Positions 23,308 through 35,120 of a stretch of 64,000 nt of DNA are shown in pieces. The stretch is taken from assembly GCA_010094025.1 (NCBI GenBank), contig ML991840.1, positions 1 through 64,000 of the forward strand. Direction: 5' to 3'. The position numbers and the translations under genes were made by a program. The notes beneath the pieces are model-generated. The model was not told where the DNA came from. It did not search any database and saw only the letters and a program-made list of their open reading frames with translations. The stretch is from Viridothelium virens (taxonomy: Eukaryota; Ascomycota; Dothideomycetes; Trypetheliales; Trypetheliaceae). How positions within the stretch are numbered: position 1 is the stretch's first letter; each line of letters opens with the position of its first letter.

Positions 23308-24399
23308 ATGCAATTCTCTGCATTCATCCTTGCGGGCATCACTGCGCTCATCCCCTCTGTGGGAGGCACTACACTCCCTGCCTCGAAGGCCCTTGGCTTC
23401 GCTGGAGTCAACAACGCTACCGCCAACATTACCTTGAATTATTCGCCTACCCGCATTCGACGCGGTACACACATATCACGAGCTGCCAAAGCCTCCGCCG
23501 TCGTTTCAGCCACTAATGTACCTACTGGCAATACCCTTGTTCTAGATGTACGTCCTGATGAACTTGCGATGCAAAATGCTTCTCTCATGTTCGGCTGGCA
23601 ACTCGTCGCGGGATCCTCTCAAGATCATGCCGGCTATCTTTGTATCAATCTTGGCACCTACAGCGACCTGTGGGTTGCGATGGGATTCAATGTAACCCAA
23701 ATACAAGCTGCTCTTTGTCAAGCTGGTATGGCCAAGACACCACCGAACAGCACTTACATCGCGGACCAAATAAGGGCCGCAGCAAGCAACGTCTACCTCA
23801 CCTACATACTCAATTCCGGCAAGCCTAAATCCGCCACTTTCTGGGCGTCCGCCTGCCAGGGTCTTCTTCCTCAGCTCCTTGACGCCATTGACCTCAATGG
23901 TCATGACATCCACACCACCATCTGTAATCGTGCTGGCATTCCCGCCACGTCTATCCATCCGGCTACCACCATTCCCTACGCCAGCAATAGCATCCAGAGC
24001 CAGGCCTCACTCCTATACGCTTACCTCCTCGTCGGCTCCTGGAAGAGCCCCGTTGATCCGAGCAACTACTGCGCGAGCGTCGATCCTAACGGGCCTTCCT
24101 CAGCCTCCACCCGTGCCAGCATCAATGCAACTAAGATGCTCGACGCTGATAAGATTGCTCAGGTCTGGTGTGCTATAGCGGCGCCCGGGGCGGCGTTTCC
24201 GTCGATTGGAGAAGTGGAGACTAATATCACGATGGCGGTCTCGGGATTGTTCACGAATCAGTTGGCGAACACCATTAATCCGAATACGACGTATGTGCAG
24301 TATTTGAGGGACAATATGCTTGTGATGAGCTTGGATTGGGAGGGGCTGAATGGGACGGAGGTCTGGACGAGGATTCAGCAAATGGCAAATGGAGACTGA
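23308..24399 (+). CDS. Secreted N-glycosylated protein, family unknown
   Basis: From the Met at 23308 the protein is 363 residues without introns. It opens with a good signal peptide (MQFSAFILAGITALIPSV). An in-frame upstream Met at 23218 would bury this signal, so I prefer the later start. About ten N-X-S/T sites and six Cys in the mature part fit an extracellular protein. Segments such as WVAMGFNVTQIQAALCQAG and SWKSPVDPSNYC do not point to any enzyme family I recognise. An Arg-Arg pair near residue 52 could be a propeptide processing site. Confidence 0.7.
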   Translation: MQFSAFILAGITALIPSVGGTTLPASKALGFAGVNNATANITLNYSPTRIRRGTHISRAAKASAVVSATNVPTGNTLVLDVRPDELAMQNASLMFGWQLVAGSSQDHAGYLCINLGTYSDLWVAMGFNVTQIQAALCQAGMAKTPPNSTYIADQIRAAASNVYLTYILNSGKPKSATFWASACQGLLPQLLDAIDLNGHDIHTTICNRAGIPATSIHPATTIPYASNSIQSQASLLYAYLLVGSWKSPVDPSNYCASVDPNGPSSASTRASINATKMLDADKIAQVWCAIAAPGAAFPSIGEVETNITMAVSGLFTNQLANTINPNTTYVQYLRDNMLVMSLDWEGLNGTEVWTRIQQMANGD

Positions 24400-24719
24400 G
24401 GAGGGTGATATGCGGAGTATGATGAGGGATAGGAACGGGGATGATGAGATCGAAGATAGTTATCATTTGCTTTGCCGCTGAACATTAATGATGACGACGA
24501 TAATATGGCCGAAGAATGACACAATGAGCTTGAAGAAGTAATTGTGTCTTCATGTGAATTATAGATGAATACAGCTGAGACCGTGGAAGTTATGCTGCTC
24601 AATACAATTCTATCATCATCCCTCCCGATAGCGTGTCTGCACTGAGTAAGTATAAGTATCATCGACATTTCGGATTTTTAAAATGTGACACACGTGTGTT
24701 TGGCAAGATACACCCCAGC
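24400..24719. other. Convergent intergenic region
   Basis: This is the shared 3' flank of the secreted-protein gene and the minus-strand bS18m gene. Nothing else is recognised. Confidence 0.5.
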
Positions 24720-25680
24720 TCATCTCCTCCTCCCAAGTAGTTCTGGATGCTTATGCACACTCGGCATGATCCCAATCCCAATCGCCCTCCGTATCGCCTT
24801 CGCGAGTCTCCTCTGATTTCGCGGCCTCAGGCCTGTCGCATTCGAATGCTTGATCCGCCCCGTCTCGGTCATGAACTCCCCTAACAGGGCGAAATTCTAT
24901 CATATCCCTACGTCAGTCGCTATGCTCAAAACCTTGCCTAGAAAGACACGACAGGGTGCAACCTACTTTATATTCATTTCTCGGATCGATCCCCAACTCA
25001 TCAAATACATCTCGTCTCGGTGTCCCTCGCTTCGCTTTCCACTTGCTCATCTCGACACTGCTTAAATCATGCGGCGCATAGACGTCCCCACGTCGCCACC
25101 TCCGGTGCATCTGCTGCTCAAGCTCGCTGCGTGTGATATGGCTCTGAAGCTGAGCGCTCGTTTCGGAGATAGCGAAGTCGCTGCTGCGGTTATCAGAGGA
25201 CGTTAAGGAGGAGGGCGGCATGCGTCGGAATTCGGAGTGAGATTCTGCGAGGGTTTCGGCGAATCGAAACGAATCTTTCGCTGAGAATTGGGGCAGTTGA
25301 GAAGAGGAAGCAAAATTTGAAGTTGGAGAGGCGTTAGAGAACGGATTGGACTGGGTTGACCTGGGAGCCGTGGAAGGGTCTGCATAGTGGTTCCTAGACG
25401 TGTTAGAGGGTTCGATGGGAGGAGCGTTGCGCGAAGCGCGGTGTGAGACTGGAATCTGGGATGAAGAGGGAACCCGCCGATCTGAAGCAGCGGCAAGTTC
25501 TAGGAGGGCTGCAAGATTGTGGTGAGTTCGGGAAACAAAAGTTGCTCAGAACAGGAGGGATTGAATACCGGCAGCGGAGTTTCTACTTCGTTCATTTTGC
25601 TGAATCGACCGGGCTGCAGAAAAGGATCGCTTGCAGCATGTTCGTATAGTGCTTGGTCTAAGAATGTGGAATGGATTCAT
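24720..25680 (-). CDS. Mitochondrial ribosomal protein bS18m
   Basis: Exons 25680..25587, 25508..24967 and 24896..24720 join in phase to 270 residues. The start gives an Arg/Ser-rich presequence (MNPFHILRPSTIRTCCKRSF) suited to mitochondrial import. A low-complexity Ser/Asn/Pro linker follows. The S18 signature is then RRWRRGDVYAPHDL, GIDPRNEYKNFALLGEFMTE across the second splice, and TGLRPRNQRRLAKAIRRAIG. These are the 16S-rRNA-binding residues of the small-subunit S18 family. The yeast counterpart is Rsm18. The gene is divergent from the CIA84-like gene, with 248 bp between start codons. The first intron (78 nt, GTAGAA donor) is less certain than the second. Confidence 0.88.
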
Positions 25681-25928
25681 GGTGGGAGAAATCAGTCGTC
25701 GTAAAATGTGAGATGGGCGAGCTCGGGATGGTATGATAGAAATGCGGGTGGGTCGAGCTTCATACGGAAATGTCGTCGTCGACCTCCACGCTTTTGTTCC
25801 CCTTTCGATTTAGAGCATTTCAATTTCTCGCTTCGCTCCAGTATGATTGTGAGTTTCATGTACGCATTGTTATATCAAACACCTATCTTACACTCTCCTG
25901 CAGGAAGTCCAGATGTGTGCATAGGACG
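25681..25928. promoter_or_regulatory. Shared divergent promoter of two mitochondrial-protein genes
   Basis: Only 248 bp separate the bS18m and CIA84-like start codons, so both promoters must overlap here. A pyrimidine-rich stretch lies near 25780-25830. The plus-strand frame stays open upstream of 25929, but that extension lacks targeting character. Confidence 0.6.
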
Positions 25929-28553
25929 ATGCGCTCAAACCTTACCCGAATTATCCTGCAAAGGATCGCATATAGTGAACCTATCCTATTTCGAAACTGT
26001 TTATACAAAGCTCCCAGATCGAGACTGAGACTACTCTCTCACCATGGCCACCAGGCTTCGCCTTGCCAGCGGCGGACTCTGTTCGGCTGGATGCGAAAAC
26101 CCCAACGGGAGATCAAAGAGGCAGACATTGACCCAGGCTTGGAAACCATGGGAGCTTTAGTTCGGATGACAAGCCTCTCTGCTCGTAGACCTCCTCCAGA
26201 TGAGCTGAGTGATGCATGGAGGAAATTCTTTCGGGCTAAACAAGAGAAGGGTGATGCCGTACAAGACTTTCAAGCCACGCTGGCAATCCAAACCCTTGGC
26301 TACTTGCAAACGGCTCCTCGTGTAGATGGGAAGACTCCTTGGATAGAAACCCAGGATTTGAGCACCGCTTTACTCGCGCTAAGAACCATACCGAAGGACT
26401 TGGGACAAGAGCATCAAATACTTGCGCGAGCAATCTTCGAAGAGCTCAAATCCCGACATAGTAGTCTGGTGCCGGGCGAGCAACGCATGGGAACAAATTT
26501 CCTTATATTCTTGTGGGTCCTAGTTCATACAGGAGGGACGGAAGAGGCGTACGAGTTGATGCAGAAAGAACTGGACGAGGACACCACTGTCGCACCTGAA
26601 TCTACTGGTGATCAACGAAAGGGAGGTTACCAAAGTACGGCCTGGCAAGCATCCAGTCATGTTATCGATGGATACATGAGAGAGGGTAATGAGTCCGGGA
26701 TTTTAAGATGTGTTGAAATGATGAAGCGTCATCATATGCCTTTTGAGAATCGTCACCAAAAGCTAATCGTTAAGTTCTACGCGGAGCGCGACGACGTGCA
26801 GAATACCAGATACTGGTATGAGCATCCAATAGGACCCTCAGCATTCAATGAACAGGATGATCGGAAAACTGAAAAACACAGACACCCGGAAACCTATCTT
26901 ACCACTGTACGTCTCTGTATCCGAAAACATGATAAAGAGTGGGGTAGTAAGATCATGCAAGATGTAGTGCAAGATGCCAATCCCGGAGAAATGGCTTGGA
27001 ATGCGGTATTCATCTGGGCAGCTTTTATGGGCAAAGGCGTCGACGAGGTCGAGCGAATGATGGACGTGATGTTGGAGAGGTTTCCACAGAAGAAGCTGAC
27101 CACTGCTACAATTAATAATCTAGTCGAAATTGCTATGGAGCGAGACGACATTTACATGGCAGAGCGGTTCACCAACCTGGGTGAACGACGAGAAATCCGA
27201 CCGGATGCTTCTACGTACATTCTGCAGATGAAATACCGTCTCCAGATAAATGATATTGACGGCGCCCGCGCAGCTTACCGCAAACTCCAGAGTGAGGAGA
27301 TTGAGGATAATAAAGATCTTCCAGTCGTGAATCGGCTTATCCGAGCGATGTGCGCCATCAAAGAGTACAACTTCGAGTCCATCATCCACATTGTCGAAGA
27401 TATCAATCACCGGCGCCTGCGCTTTGAACCCGAAACCGTCTCTGCCCTAACTCTCCTCCATCTCTCTCGTGACGAACTTCACGACGCGATCGATCTCCTC
27501 CAAACCCACAACTTCCACTTCTCAATCCAGGAGCGCTCCCTTATCAGCAATGCTCTCTACGACTTCTGCCTCGATCCCTCCAATTCCACCGCTCGTGCAT
27601 GGGATACCTACACGATCCTAACCCAAATTTTCGGCGAGACTTCACGCGAGCAACGCACCACGATTATGAACGCATTCTTCTCCCGCCGCCGCCCTGACAT
27701 GGCGATCCACGTCTTCAACAGCATGCGCACGAACACTCAGCCCGATACCGAGGCCACCCTCGACACCTACGTCGCCGTCCTGATGGGACTCGCTCGCTCC
27801 GCCTCCACCATCTCCCTCGACGCCGGCGCCCTCTCCGAGATCATCCGCTCTGACGCCGGCCTCCCTCCAGACGACGACGTCGACATCGAGGGTTTTGGCG
27901 AGGGTGGCGCGTTGGGCGACTATGACAACGAGCTCGAGACGCTGCTGGGCTCGGTGTACTCGCATATCAAGCTCGATGCCACGCTGCCCAGCCCACACCC
28001 GACGCAGCTGCTGAATGCGCTGATGATCGTGTATACGGCGCTTGGGCATCCGGCGCGGGCGCTGGATTTCTGGGAGCAGATTGCGCAGTCGACCGAGGGG
28101 CCGAGCTGGAGTAGCGTGCATGCGGCATTTCGGTCGTGTGAGCAGGCGCCGTGGGGGGATGATGAGGCGAGGAAGATTTGGAGGAGGTTGAGGAAGATGG
28201 ATGTTGATATTGGAGCGAGTGTTTGGGCGAGTTATTTGGGAGCATTAGTGGGGAATGGGGCAGTGAATGAGGCGTGGGAAGGGGTGGAAACGTTTCAACG
28301 CGAGAGTGGAGAGGCGCCTGGAGCGTTTATGTGAGTATCTCTGGGTAGCTTCGTTTGAGTTTGGACTGACAATCCATGCAGGCTGGGAACCTTATTCAGT
28401 GCTGCGCACCAGCAGGTAGCGAAACAAAGAGAATTAGCTAGACGGATAAAAGAAAAGTATCCGGGGACTTGGGAAGAGTTGGAGAAGATTGGATACAGGA
28501 CTACGGTAGAGGGCCACAAGAGTTTTAACATTGATCGGGAGGTGTTACCGTAA
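25929..28553 (+). CDS. cia84: CIA84-like mitochondrial complex I assembly factor (PPR-type)
   Basis: Exons 25929..28330 and 28382..28553 give 857 residues. The chosen Met begins a basic presequence with Arg, Ser and Leu (MRSNLTRIILQRIAYSE). The body is all-helical, with degenerate PPR units, for example TYILQMKYRLQINDIDGARAAYRKL and NAFFSRRRPDMAIHVFNSM. The C-terminal exon encodes KEKYPGTWEELEKIGY and EGHKSFNIDREVLP, a tail I associate with fungal CIA84 proteins. CIA84 binds the membrane-arm intermediate of NADH dehydrogenase during assembly in Neurospora. The next gene on the same strand encodes a complex I subunit, which fits. A different PPR-type mitochondrial RNA factor is the alternative. 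Confidence 0.75.
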
Positions 28554-29115
28554 CGAGCGTCTCTTAATTCAGTTAAGAGTGCTACGTTTGGGATGATGAT
28601 CAGCAATCTACCCAACTTTTCTTCGGTTGTAAATAAAGCTTATGGCCTTGTTTCAAGAATGTACATAGATGTATAGGAGAATCCTGGATCCTGGACAACC
28701 TAGACGGAAGTAGTCACTTGTGTTGAGTATCGCTGCAGAAAGGACTGTTCTTACCCAGCACTCAATGCAAACTTCTGAATATGCAATTTCCAGCAGAGGT
28801 GTCTTCGTAGGCCGTTTCAGGTCGCTGGGTTTTGCCTCGAGATCCTCTCGAGATCTGTCAAAATCGATTAGGTCCTGACCAAGGCTGCCTGTGGATCTGT
28901 AATGGCTCGCTAGTAACGGCCACCAAAGAAGGCGATGCTGAAGACAGCCAGTTACCTAGCAAGATCTATGTATACCTGATATAGTGACGTCGGAGTACCT
29001 CGTCTCGTACGATGATGGCCGTGCTTCGAAATGCACTAAACCTCATTGGTTATTCATCTTCAACCTACACTTCAGAGGCGCAAACCACAGGTACACCACA
29101 GTCAAACTCACAATT
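28554..29115. promoter_or_regulatory. Intergenic region upstream of the complex I 24-kDa gene
   Basis: This holds the 3' flank of the CIA84-like gene and the promoter of the 24-kDa subunit gene. No other feature was recognised. Confidence 0.5.
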
Positions 29116-30157
29116 ATGGCTTCCAAATTGGCCTCGTTCCTCCTACGGAGGAGCGCAAGCAACGGAAGGGTTGTCTCGAGGCATCAATGCCGAAGAATCA
29201 CAGCAACCACGCCTCGGGCGAGCTCCTCTCTCAATGTTGTACGTTTCATCGTAGCATCTTGAGGCGAACTCTTGGACTAATAAGTCTAACAGCACCGCGA
29301 CGCTCCCAACAACAATCCCTCGATCCCATTCAAATTTACCCCCCAGAATGAAAAGCTCGTTGAAGAGATACTCACGCGATACCCATCCCAATACAAAAAG
29401 GCAGCCGTGATGCCTCTCCTGGACCTTGGACAGCGACAGCATGGTTTTACTAGCATCAGCGTCATGAATGAGGTCGCTCGGATTCTGGAAATGCCACCAA
29501 TGCGTGTCTACGAAGTTGCCACCTTCTACACAATGTACAATCGGACACCCGTGGGCAAATACCACGTCCAATGCTGCACCACCGTGAGTTCCGGCCGATC
29601 CTTCACTCTCGATACTCCCAGCTTATAGCAGCTAACCTGACTGTTCCTCGTCCACGTAGACTCCTTGCCAACTCCGCGACTCCGACTCCATCATGAAAGC
29701 AATTACCTCCCACCTCGGCGTCCAAAACGGCGAAACTACACCCGACAACCTCTTCACCCTCACTGAAGTCGAGTGCCTCGGTGCCTGCGCCAACGCCCCG
29801 ATGGTCCAAATCAACGACGACTACTACGAAGATCTCACCGCCGAGACAACCGTCGACTTGCTAAAATCGTTACAGGCCGCTGCTGAGCAGACAGGCGCTC
29901 ACGCCACGGGTAGCGCGCCGGGATTGGCAGGAGACGCAGGAAAGGGGGCGGTGAAGGGGGCGGAGAGGAACGTGCAGGGCGGAGGTGAGAGGACGAGTAA
30001 GAACCAGGGAAGGGGGTACAGTGCACAGGGCGTGAAGTTGCCGAGTCCGGGACCGCTGAGCGGGCGGACGACGTGTGAGCCGAAGACGGGATTGACGAGT
30101 TTGTTGGAGGTGAAGGAGTGGAGTGATGCGAAGATGAGGCAGGATGGCGCACTTTGA
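29116..30157 (+). CDS. nuo-24: NADH:ubiquinone oxidoreductase 24-kDa subunit, [2Fe-2S] (NDUFV2/NuoE)
   Basis: Exons 29116..29238, 29293..29583 and 29660..30157 give 303 residues. It begins with an Arg/Ser-rich matrix presequence ([15 protein letters not shown]). The conserved core includes [42 protein letters not shown] and the cluster ligands. The first pair is Cys in CTTTPC, which the second splice creates; the second pair is [21 protein letters not shown] follows, then a Gly/Ala-rich stretch and a C-terminal [14 protein letters not shown]. The subunit carries the N1a cluster in the matrix arm of complex I. It lies just downstream of the CIA84-like assembly-factor gene on the same strand. 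Confidence 0.93.
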
Positions 30158-31112
30158 TGGGTTGCAATGAAGGGTAGTATGGATTTGGACGGCGATAAAC
30201 ATCTGGACAGATATCCAGGCGAACTGTTTGATATCTGCTATGGAAAATAGCGTACCGTCGCTTGATGTAAGCATTAGGATCACGGAGCTCGCGTTGTAAG
30301 AGTGCATGCAGGATGCCAGCAAGCAAAAACTGCCAACTGGCAATAAGAGATCAACTACACAAGAGCTCATTGCTTCCAGCTGCGATTGTAAAGTCACAAG
30401 TGACACCATCAAAACCATTTAGTTATTACCAAGAACTTTTGAGAGCTAAAGGTAAGTCGGTTCGTCTCGCTTACCGTAATTTATGTACGGCAACGCAAGA
30501 GTGCCAAATGCTACTAGGAAAATCATATTTGGAATAGCTTCAGAACATGCTCGGACCATGATCAGGTGCTTAAATGATACTTGTGCTCAGCCATAGCGGA
30601 TAATTGGGCGGGGCGAAAACTGCCAAAACCGCTGTGCTACTCTATGGATTGCTTCATGTTTCCGGTGTGTTGACATTCATCAATCTAGCTGTTTTTTTTT
30701 TTTTTTTTTTTAGCTTCGCTTATGTTGAAGGTCTTCAGCTGATCAGTTTATGTAGAATCTTACTTTTGGTCGCATCAAAAAGCTTGCGGAAATGAACAAA
30801 ATCCGCAGTATTTAGGTATGTTTGCATCTCGACACACCGATACTAGTATACGCTGGGACGATAATATATGAACTCTTGAGCAGATTTGGGTTCATTCGAG
30901 TGAAGAAGAAAGGCTTCGAAATACGGAGTATATAGAACCCGTCAAACGTAAGACGACTCTCGACATTCTTGACTAAGGATACAATCAAATGACCGGTGTG
31001 TTCTATCCAGCCGACCCATGCCGCTAATGCCCAGCCAAAAACAACCCCAAATATGTGCAGGATCAAAATATAATGCTTCTCGGCCCCGTCGGCCCCATCC
31101 CACCTTTTCTCA
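30158..31112. other. Convergent intergenic region with a poly-T tract
   Basis: Nearly 1 kb between the complex I gene and the VPS62-domain gene. A run of about 20 T starts near 30692. No gene is supported. Confidence 0.5.
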
Positions 31113-33205
31113 TCAATCATTCAGCGTCCCCGGCCACTCCACCTCGCCCGAACCCGGCACCTCTCTCACCGCCGGCTCCTCCCAATCGACATCGTCCGCC
31201 TCGCCCTTCCCATCCCTCCCATACTCATCCCACCTCCGCACCAGCTTCACATCCGACCCTCCCAGCGCTCCCTCAATCCAGTGCTTGATCACGCATCGCC
31301 CAGGCCCCTGACATATCGTCGTCCGGTCCAGCCGCTTCGCCCACGGCCCAATCGGCCCGCTCACATAGTGGTATTGCCCTGCGAACCGGTACTGCCGCTC
31401 GTCGGACAGCGGATACACCTTGTCGCCCCAGTGGCCGCGGAAGAGAAACCACTCCAGCGGCGCGTGTGGCGTTCGGCTTGAGGCGCGCAGGATTGGCCGT
31501 CGGATCTGGGCGCTTGCCTCTTCGCTCAGGGCGAGGGTGGCGTCGGATGGGTTGGCGAGGTCGGAGGGGAGAGCGGTGGGGATGTTGCTGTCGATGGTGG
31601 TGTCGTGCAGGATGGATTCGCTGTCTTCGGATGCGAAGGGTTTGCTGGGGAGCTCGTACGTGTAGGAGTAGAGGTTGAGTGTTGGGTCCCAGAGGGGACC
31701 GCGGTCGGTTTCGTCGTGGAGGAGGCCCCACGGGAGGATGTAGGCGTGCGTGCCGGGGGTGGCGTACATGGCATGCGTACCGGTTGCCGAGTAGACGACA
31801 GGCTGCAAAAGTTGTCAGTTCTGTAGGTGTGCTGAGGGAGTGACCGTGGGGAAGAACGACTTACCCGTTTGCCAATCTTCTCCACAGCGTCGTATGCGTA
31901 CGCCTCGCCAAAGTTGTGCTCGCTAATGAACACTTCAATTGGCTCACCGTTTTTAAAGCGCACAAGTGTGTGCTCCCAGTCGCCGACATGGTTTCCAAAC
32001 CGCACGTTCAGCACCACATTTCCGAGGTTGTAACTGTAGAAGAAGAACCAAAAGGCATCGACTATTCCATCGCCTTTATCGATCGCAACGAGTACAGCTG
32101 GAGCATCGCTACGCCCACCACATGGTTTTTTCTTTTTCTGCGTTCCAGGTGATCCCGAGGTAGAGCTTATTGGGTCCCTTCTTCTAAAAATGTTATTACT
32201 GCCCCTGAATTCGACCTTCGAACCTTCTGAGCGTGACAGTATATCTTGAGTGTCTGGATCAACGACTCTACATTTCTCATCATCTGGTATGGTCGGAATA
32301 TTGCTCTTCCCGCCCAGCCATTCCGGCCTCTCTTCCACGTTGTCGTCGCTTTGTAAATACACGTGACGAGGCCCGTATTTGTTGAGATCATTAAGATTCG
32401 TGAGATTTGGGGAGTCTGTACTTGCTTTTAATGGGGTATAGTTCAGGTGAGGTGTGGTATGGATGAGATGATCAGCAATGTCACCCGGCCAGAACTCCTC
32501 GGCGGAATAAAGATGAACAAAAGGGGCGTAATCTAAAATGTATTGGGGTATCTCGCGCAATCGTCGTTCGTCGTCTGTCCAGTCTTCAGGCCGTGTTTTC
32601 CCGCTACTCCAAAAATCCCTCTTCCATCTTGCCTCCTCTTCCAATTCCTCGGCTGTTAGAGTAGGGGCCTCATGTTCGGCCCCGACCCATTCCGATTGAT
32701 GTGTCAAATGGGAAACACCACAAAGACCAACCCATTTGCAGACTTGTCTGTCGACCCAAGAATGAGAGGATCCGATCCAGTGGCGTTCTTTGAAAGACTC
32801 CGAAGCGCCAAGACGATGTAAGCGTACATGGTATCCCAATTCCAAGAGACCGCAAATGCCAAAAAAGGAGGATATAGTAGCGAGAGTCGCGGGTGACAGC
32901 TGCCACGCCTTCTTCATCACGGAATCGGAGCTAGAATTGGAAATGTCTTTAGACTGCGCCGATATCAAACATTGAGATTTTTGGGATATTTCATGGGAAA
33001 TGATAATATCTTGGTAAGGGGCTGCGGTGGAAGAAGGCCCACGGATCGTGTCACTCCATGTAGCGGGTTTATAGTGTGAAGCATTCGCCACCTGGGCTGC
33101 TATTGTTGTCGTTGGGGATAGGGAGGCTGAAGTAGAAGAAGTTGCAGTCGTTAAGTACTCGAAAGGCACGAGCGGTGCCTGACCGCCATTATATTGTAGA
33201 GGCAT
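31113..33205 (-). CDS. VPS62-domain protein (TDA6/VPS62 type)
   Basis: Exons 33205..31865 and 31802..31113 join in phase (62-nt intron, GTAAGT..GCAG) to 676 residues. Residues from about 190 match the VPS62 family: YAPFVHLYSAEEFWPGDI, LVAIDKGDGIVDAFWFFFYSYN, FGNHVGDWEHTLVRFKNGEP and, across the splice, VVYSATGTHAMYATPGTH. The last third includes ILPWGLLHDETDRGPLWDP and a conserved FLFRGHWGDKVYPLSD. A hydrophobic helix, LATISSFFGICGLLELGYHV, near residue 110 could anchor the N-terminus. Yeast Vps62 affects vacuolar protein targeting, but its biochemical activity is unknown. The frame is open to a Met at 33295; I chose 33205, and the region between may be leader. Confidence 0.82.
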
Positions 33206-33932
33206 CACTATAACAAAGGACCGGTCAGTATTTCCGGTTGATGAATGTTGTTTTCGCAGAGAATAGAAAACCTTGAGGGCCAGAAGCGAAATCAATGTCT
33301 AGGGAGATGAGCAACCTTCAGCTTTGGGGCCGGAGGCAGAGCATGTAGGGCAAGTGGCTCAGCTCTACAGCCATGGAACTCAAAAGCTTTGAACATTTGA
33401 CTCTGATTGCGATATCCTAGATTCCTCATACGCCTTGATAAAGAATTACTTACTCGTTGCCGGTGCTTCACAATGCTATCTCGTCGTCAAAGCGGGAGTC
33501 CGTCGGAGACCTTGACAGAGTTCTTGTTTGTTGACAGCTAGGTGAAACAGACAAAAGCGCCCCATGCCAGGCGAAGCGAAAGCTCAATCCGGTGAGCAGA
33601 ATTAGGTCGTGGTGATAATCCGCATGCCACGAGGTCGTGCACCATGTCACCGATGTCCTACCTGCCGCTAGGGCTGATGCACAAGACTACGTCAGATCCG
33701 GAGGATGCGCGACAGGGACTATCTTATTGGGGCATTTGGAAGGACCCTAGCCTAGCCAAAAGCATCTCGACCTCGACCACGAACGTCGAGCCTCTGACCA
33801 ACACTGTTGCTGCCCAAGTTTGCCTTCATTCGCGATTGTGATGGTCCCTGGCTAGATCTTCGGCCGTGGCACGGTTCCTAACGTCGCGCCCTCTACCAAA
33901 CATGGCCCCCCACCACCGCTTCTGCCACAACC
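33206..33932. promoter_or_regulatory. Divergent intergenic region
   Basis: This separates the VPS62-domain gene from the TFIIIC-subunit gene and should contain both promoters. No additional gene is supported. Short open frames are present but without motifs. Confidence 0.45.
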
Positions 33933-35120
33933 ATGGCCAAACGCGACCTTGCTAATGGAGGCAGCGACCATGGCGTTGACTCGGAGTGGGAATACGAGTA
34001 TAGTCAGGAGGAGAGTGAGGTGAGTATCTGGTTCTCAGCTGTGGACTAAGGGCGCATCTTAACCCTATCGTTGTAGGACTTATACTTTGTACTCGAGTTT
34101 CCCATACCGGTCGAGCCAGAAACTGAGCCAAAAATTACAAAAAGAGCTAACATAGTGTTTTCAAGCTCTGGCGACGCCCTTGCCGATGCTCAAGATGGTT
34201 CCGTGACGCCAGAGTGGTCTCCGGATCCGGCAATGCGCCGTCCGAGCGCTGTCAAGGATGACATTCAGATTACCGATTTGCATAGTTTGCACCCCTTGGT
34301 CGCATACAAGCGCCAGATCTACTCCTGTAACTGGGCGTCTACGCTTGGAACGGACATGATATTCTATCGACCTGTCAACGAGCAGAGTGAGCAACAACCG
34401 GCAGATCCGCCATCGCGACTGGTAGCAACGACTGCTGCAAAGCTTGTCGCGAAGCCCATTGAAGTGCGGGCAAGAGAATCAAATCCTCTTCGACCTCCTA
34501 CAGCAATCCCAGCTGTTGGAAACGGCCTGCAGACTGGTGAGACAGAGCAATCAAAAGTACAAAAGCAGAAGGATTTCTTAGAAAGGCTACAAGCAGCGAA
34601 GAGCAAAAGAGGCGAAGTGGACTCTGTGCCAATGGAGCCAATCCTCACGCTCAAGAGACCAGTCGATTGGGTGGATCAAGAAAAGTTCGATCAGGCTCGG
34701 GCAGAGCACGAGGGTCGTAAAAGGAAGTCCAATAATGACGAAGGAGCTCCGAAGACTCCGAAAGCACGAAAGCCAAAATCGAAGGGAGATACGCCTGTGG
34801 AGAAAGGTCAGCCGACGAGAAGAGGTTCTGGAAGACGCGTTGGACAGCCTTCGGGGAGGAAGTCTAATAGAGAGTTGCGGAATTTGTTGGGACTCAAAGA
34901 TACCGATGGAGAAAAGGGAGAGTCACAGGAAGCAGGTGTTCCTGCGAATGGCGAGAACGATTCAGCTTCGATCTCAATTCCTACTCCTGCACATTTCGAT
35001 TTTGTCGAATCAGAAGATGGGCAGCGTACCGCAACAGTGCCGCGAGACAGTTTCAGAGAGGTTGCAGCGAACGACTTAGCTACTCAGAGAGGTGCCGACA
35101 CTATGGAAGATTCGGATTGA
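33933..35120 (+). CDS. TFIIIC small subunit with triple-barrel domain (Sfc7/tau55-like)
   Basis: Exons 33933..34019 and 34077..35120 give 376 residues. The 57-nt intron has GTGAGT..GTAG ends. The first exon is acidic (SEWEYEYSQEESE). After the splice, LYFVLEFPIP starts the TFIIIC subunit 6 triple-barrel domain. The domain continues with ITDLHSLHPLVAYKRQIYSCNWASTLGTDMIF, in which W..xLGTD.IF is the family hallmark. The rest is disordered, with basic Lys/Arg/Pro clusters (KTPKARKPKSK) that may contact DNA and an acidic end. TFIIIC recruits TFIIIB and RNA polymerase III to tRNA and 5S genes. No tRNA gene was seen nearby. Confidence 0.82.

Noticed and set aside
29835-30418. Minus-strand frames of 163 and 182 codons
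   Set aside because: They are antisense to the last exon of the complex I 24-kDa gene and show no domain features.
30680-30720. Poly-T run as the tail of an inserted retroelement copy
   Set aside because: No target duplication or element body was found beside the run, so it is a simple homopolymer.
33933-35120. tRNA genes near the TFIIIC subunit gene
   Set aside because: No A-box/B-box pair with a foldable cloverleaf was seen here or elsewhere in the window by eye.
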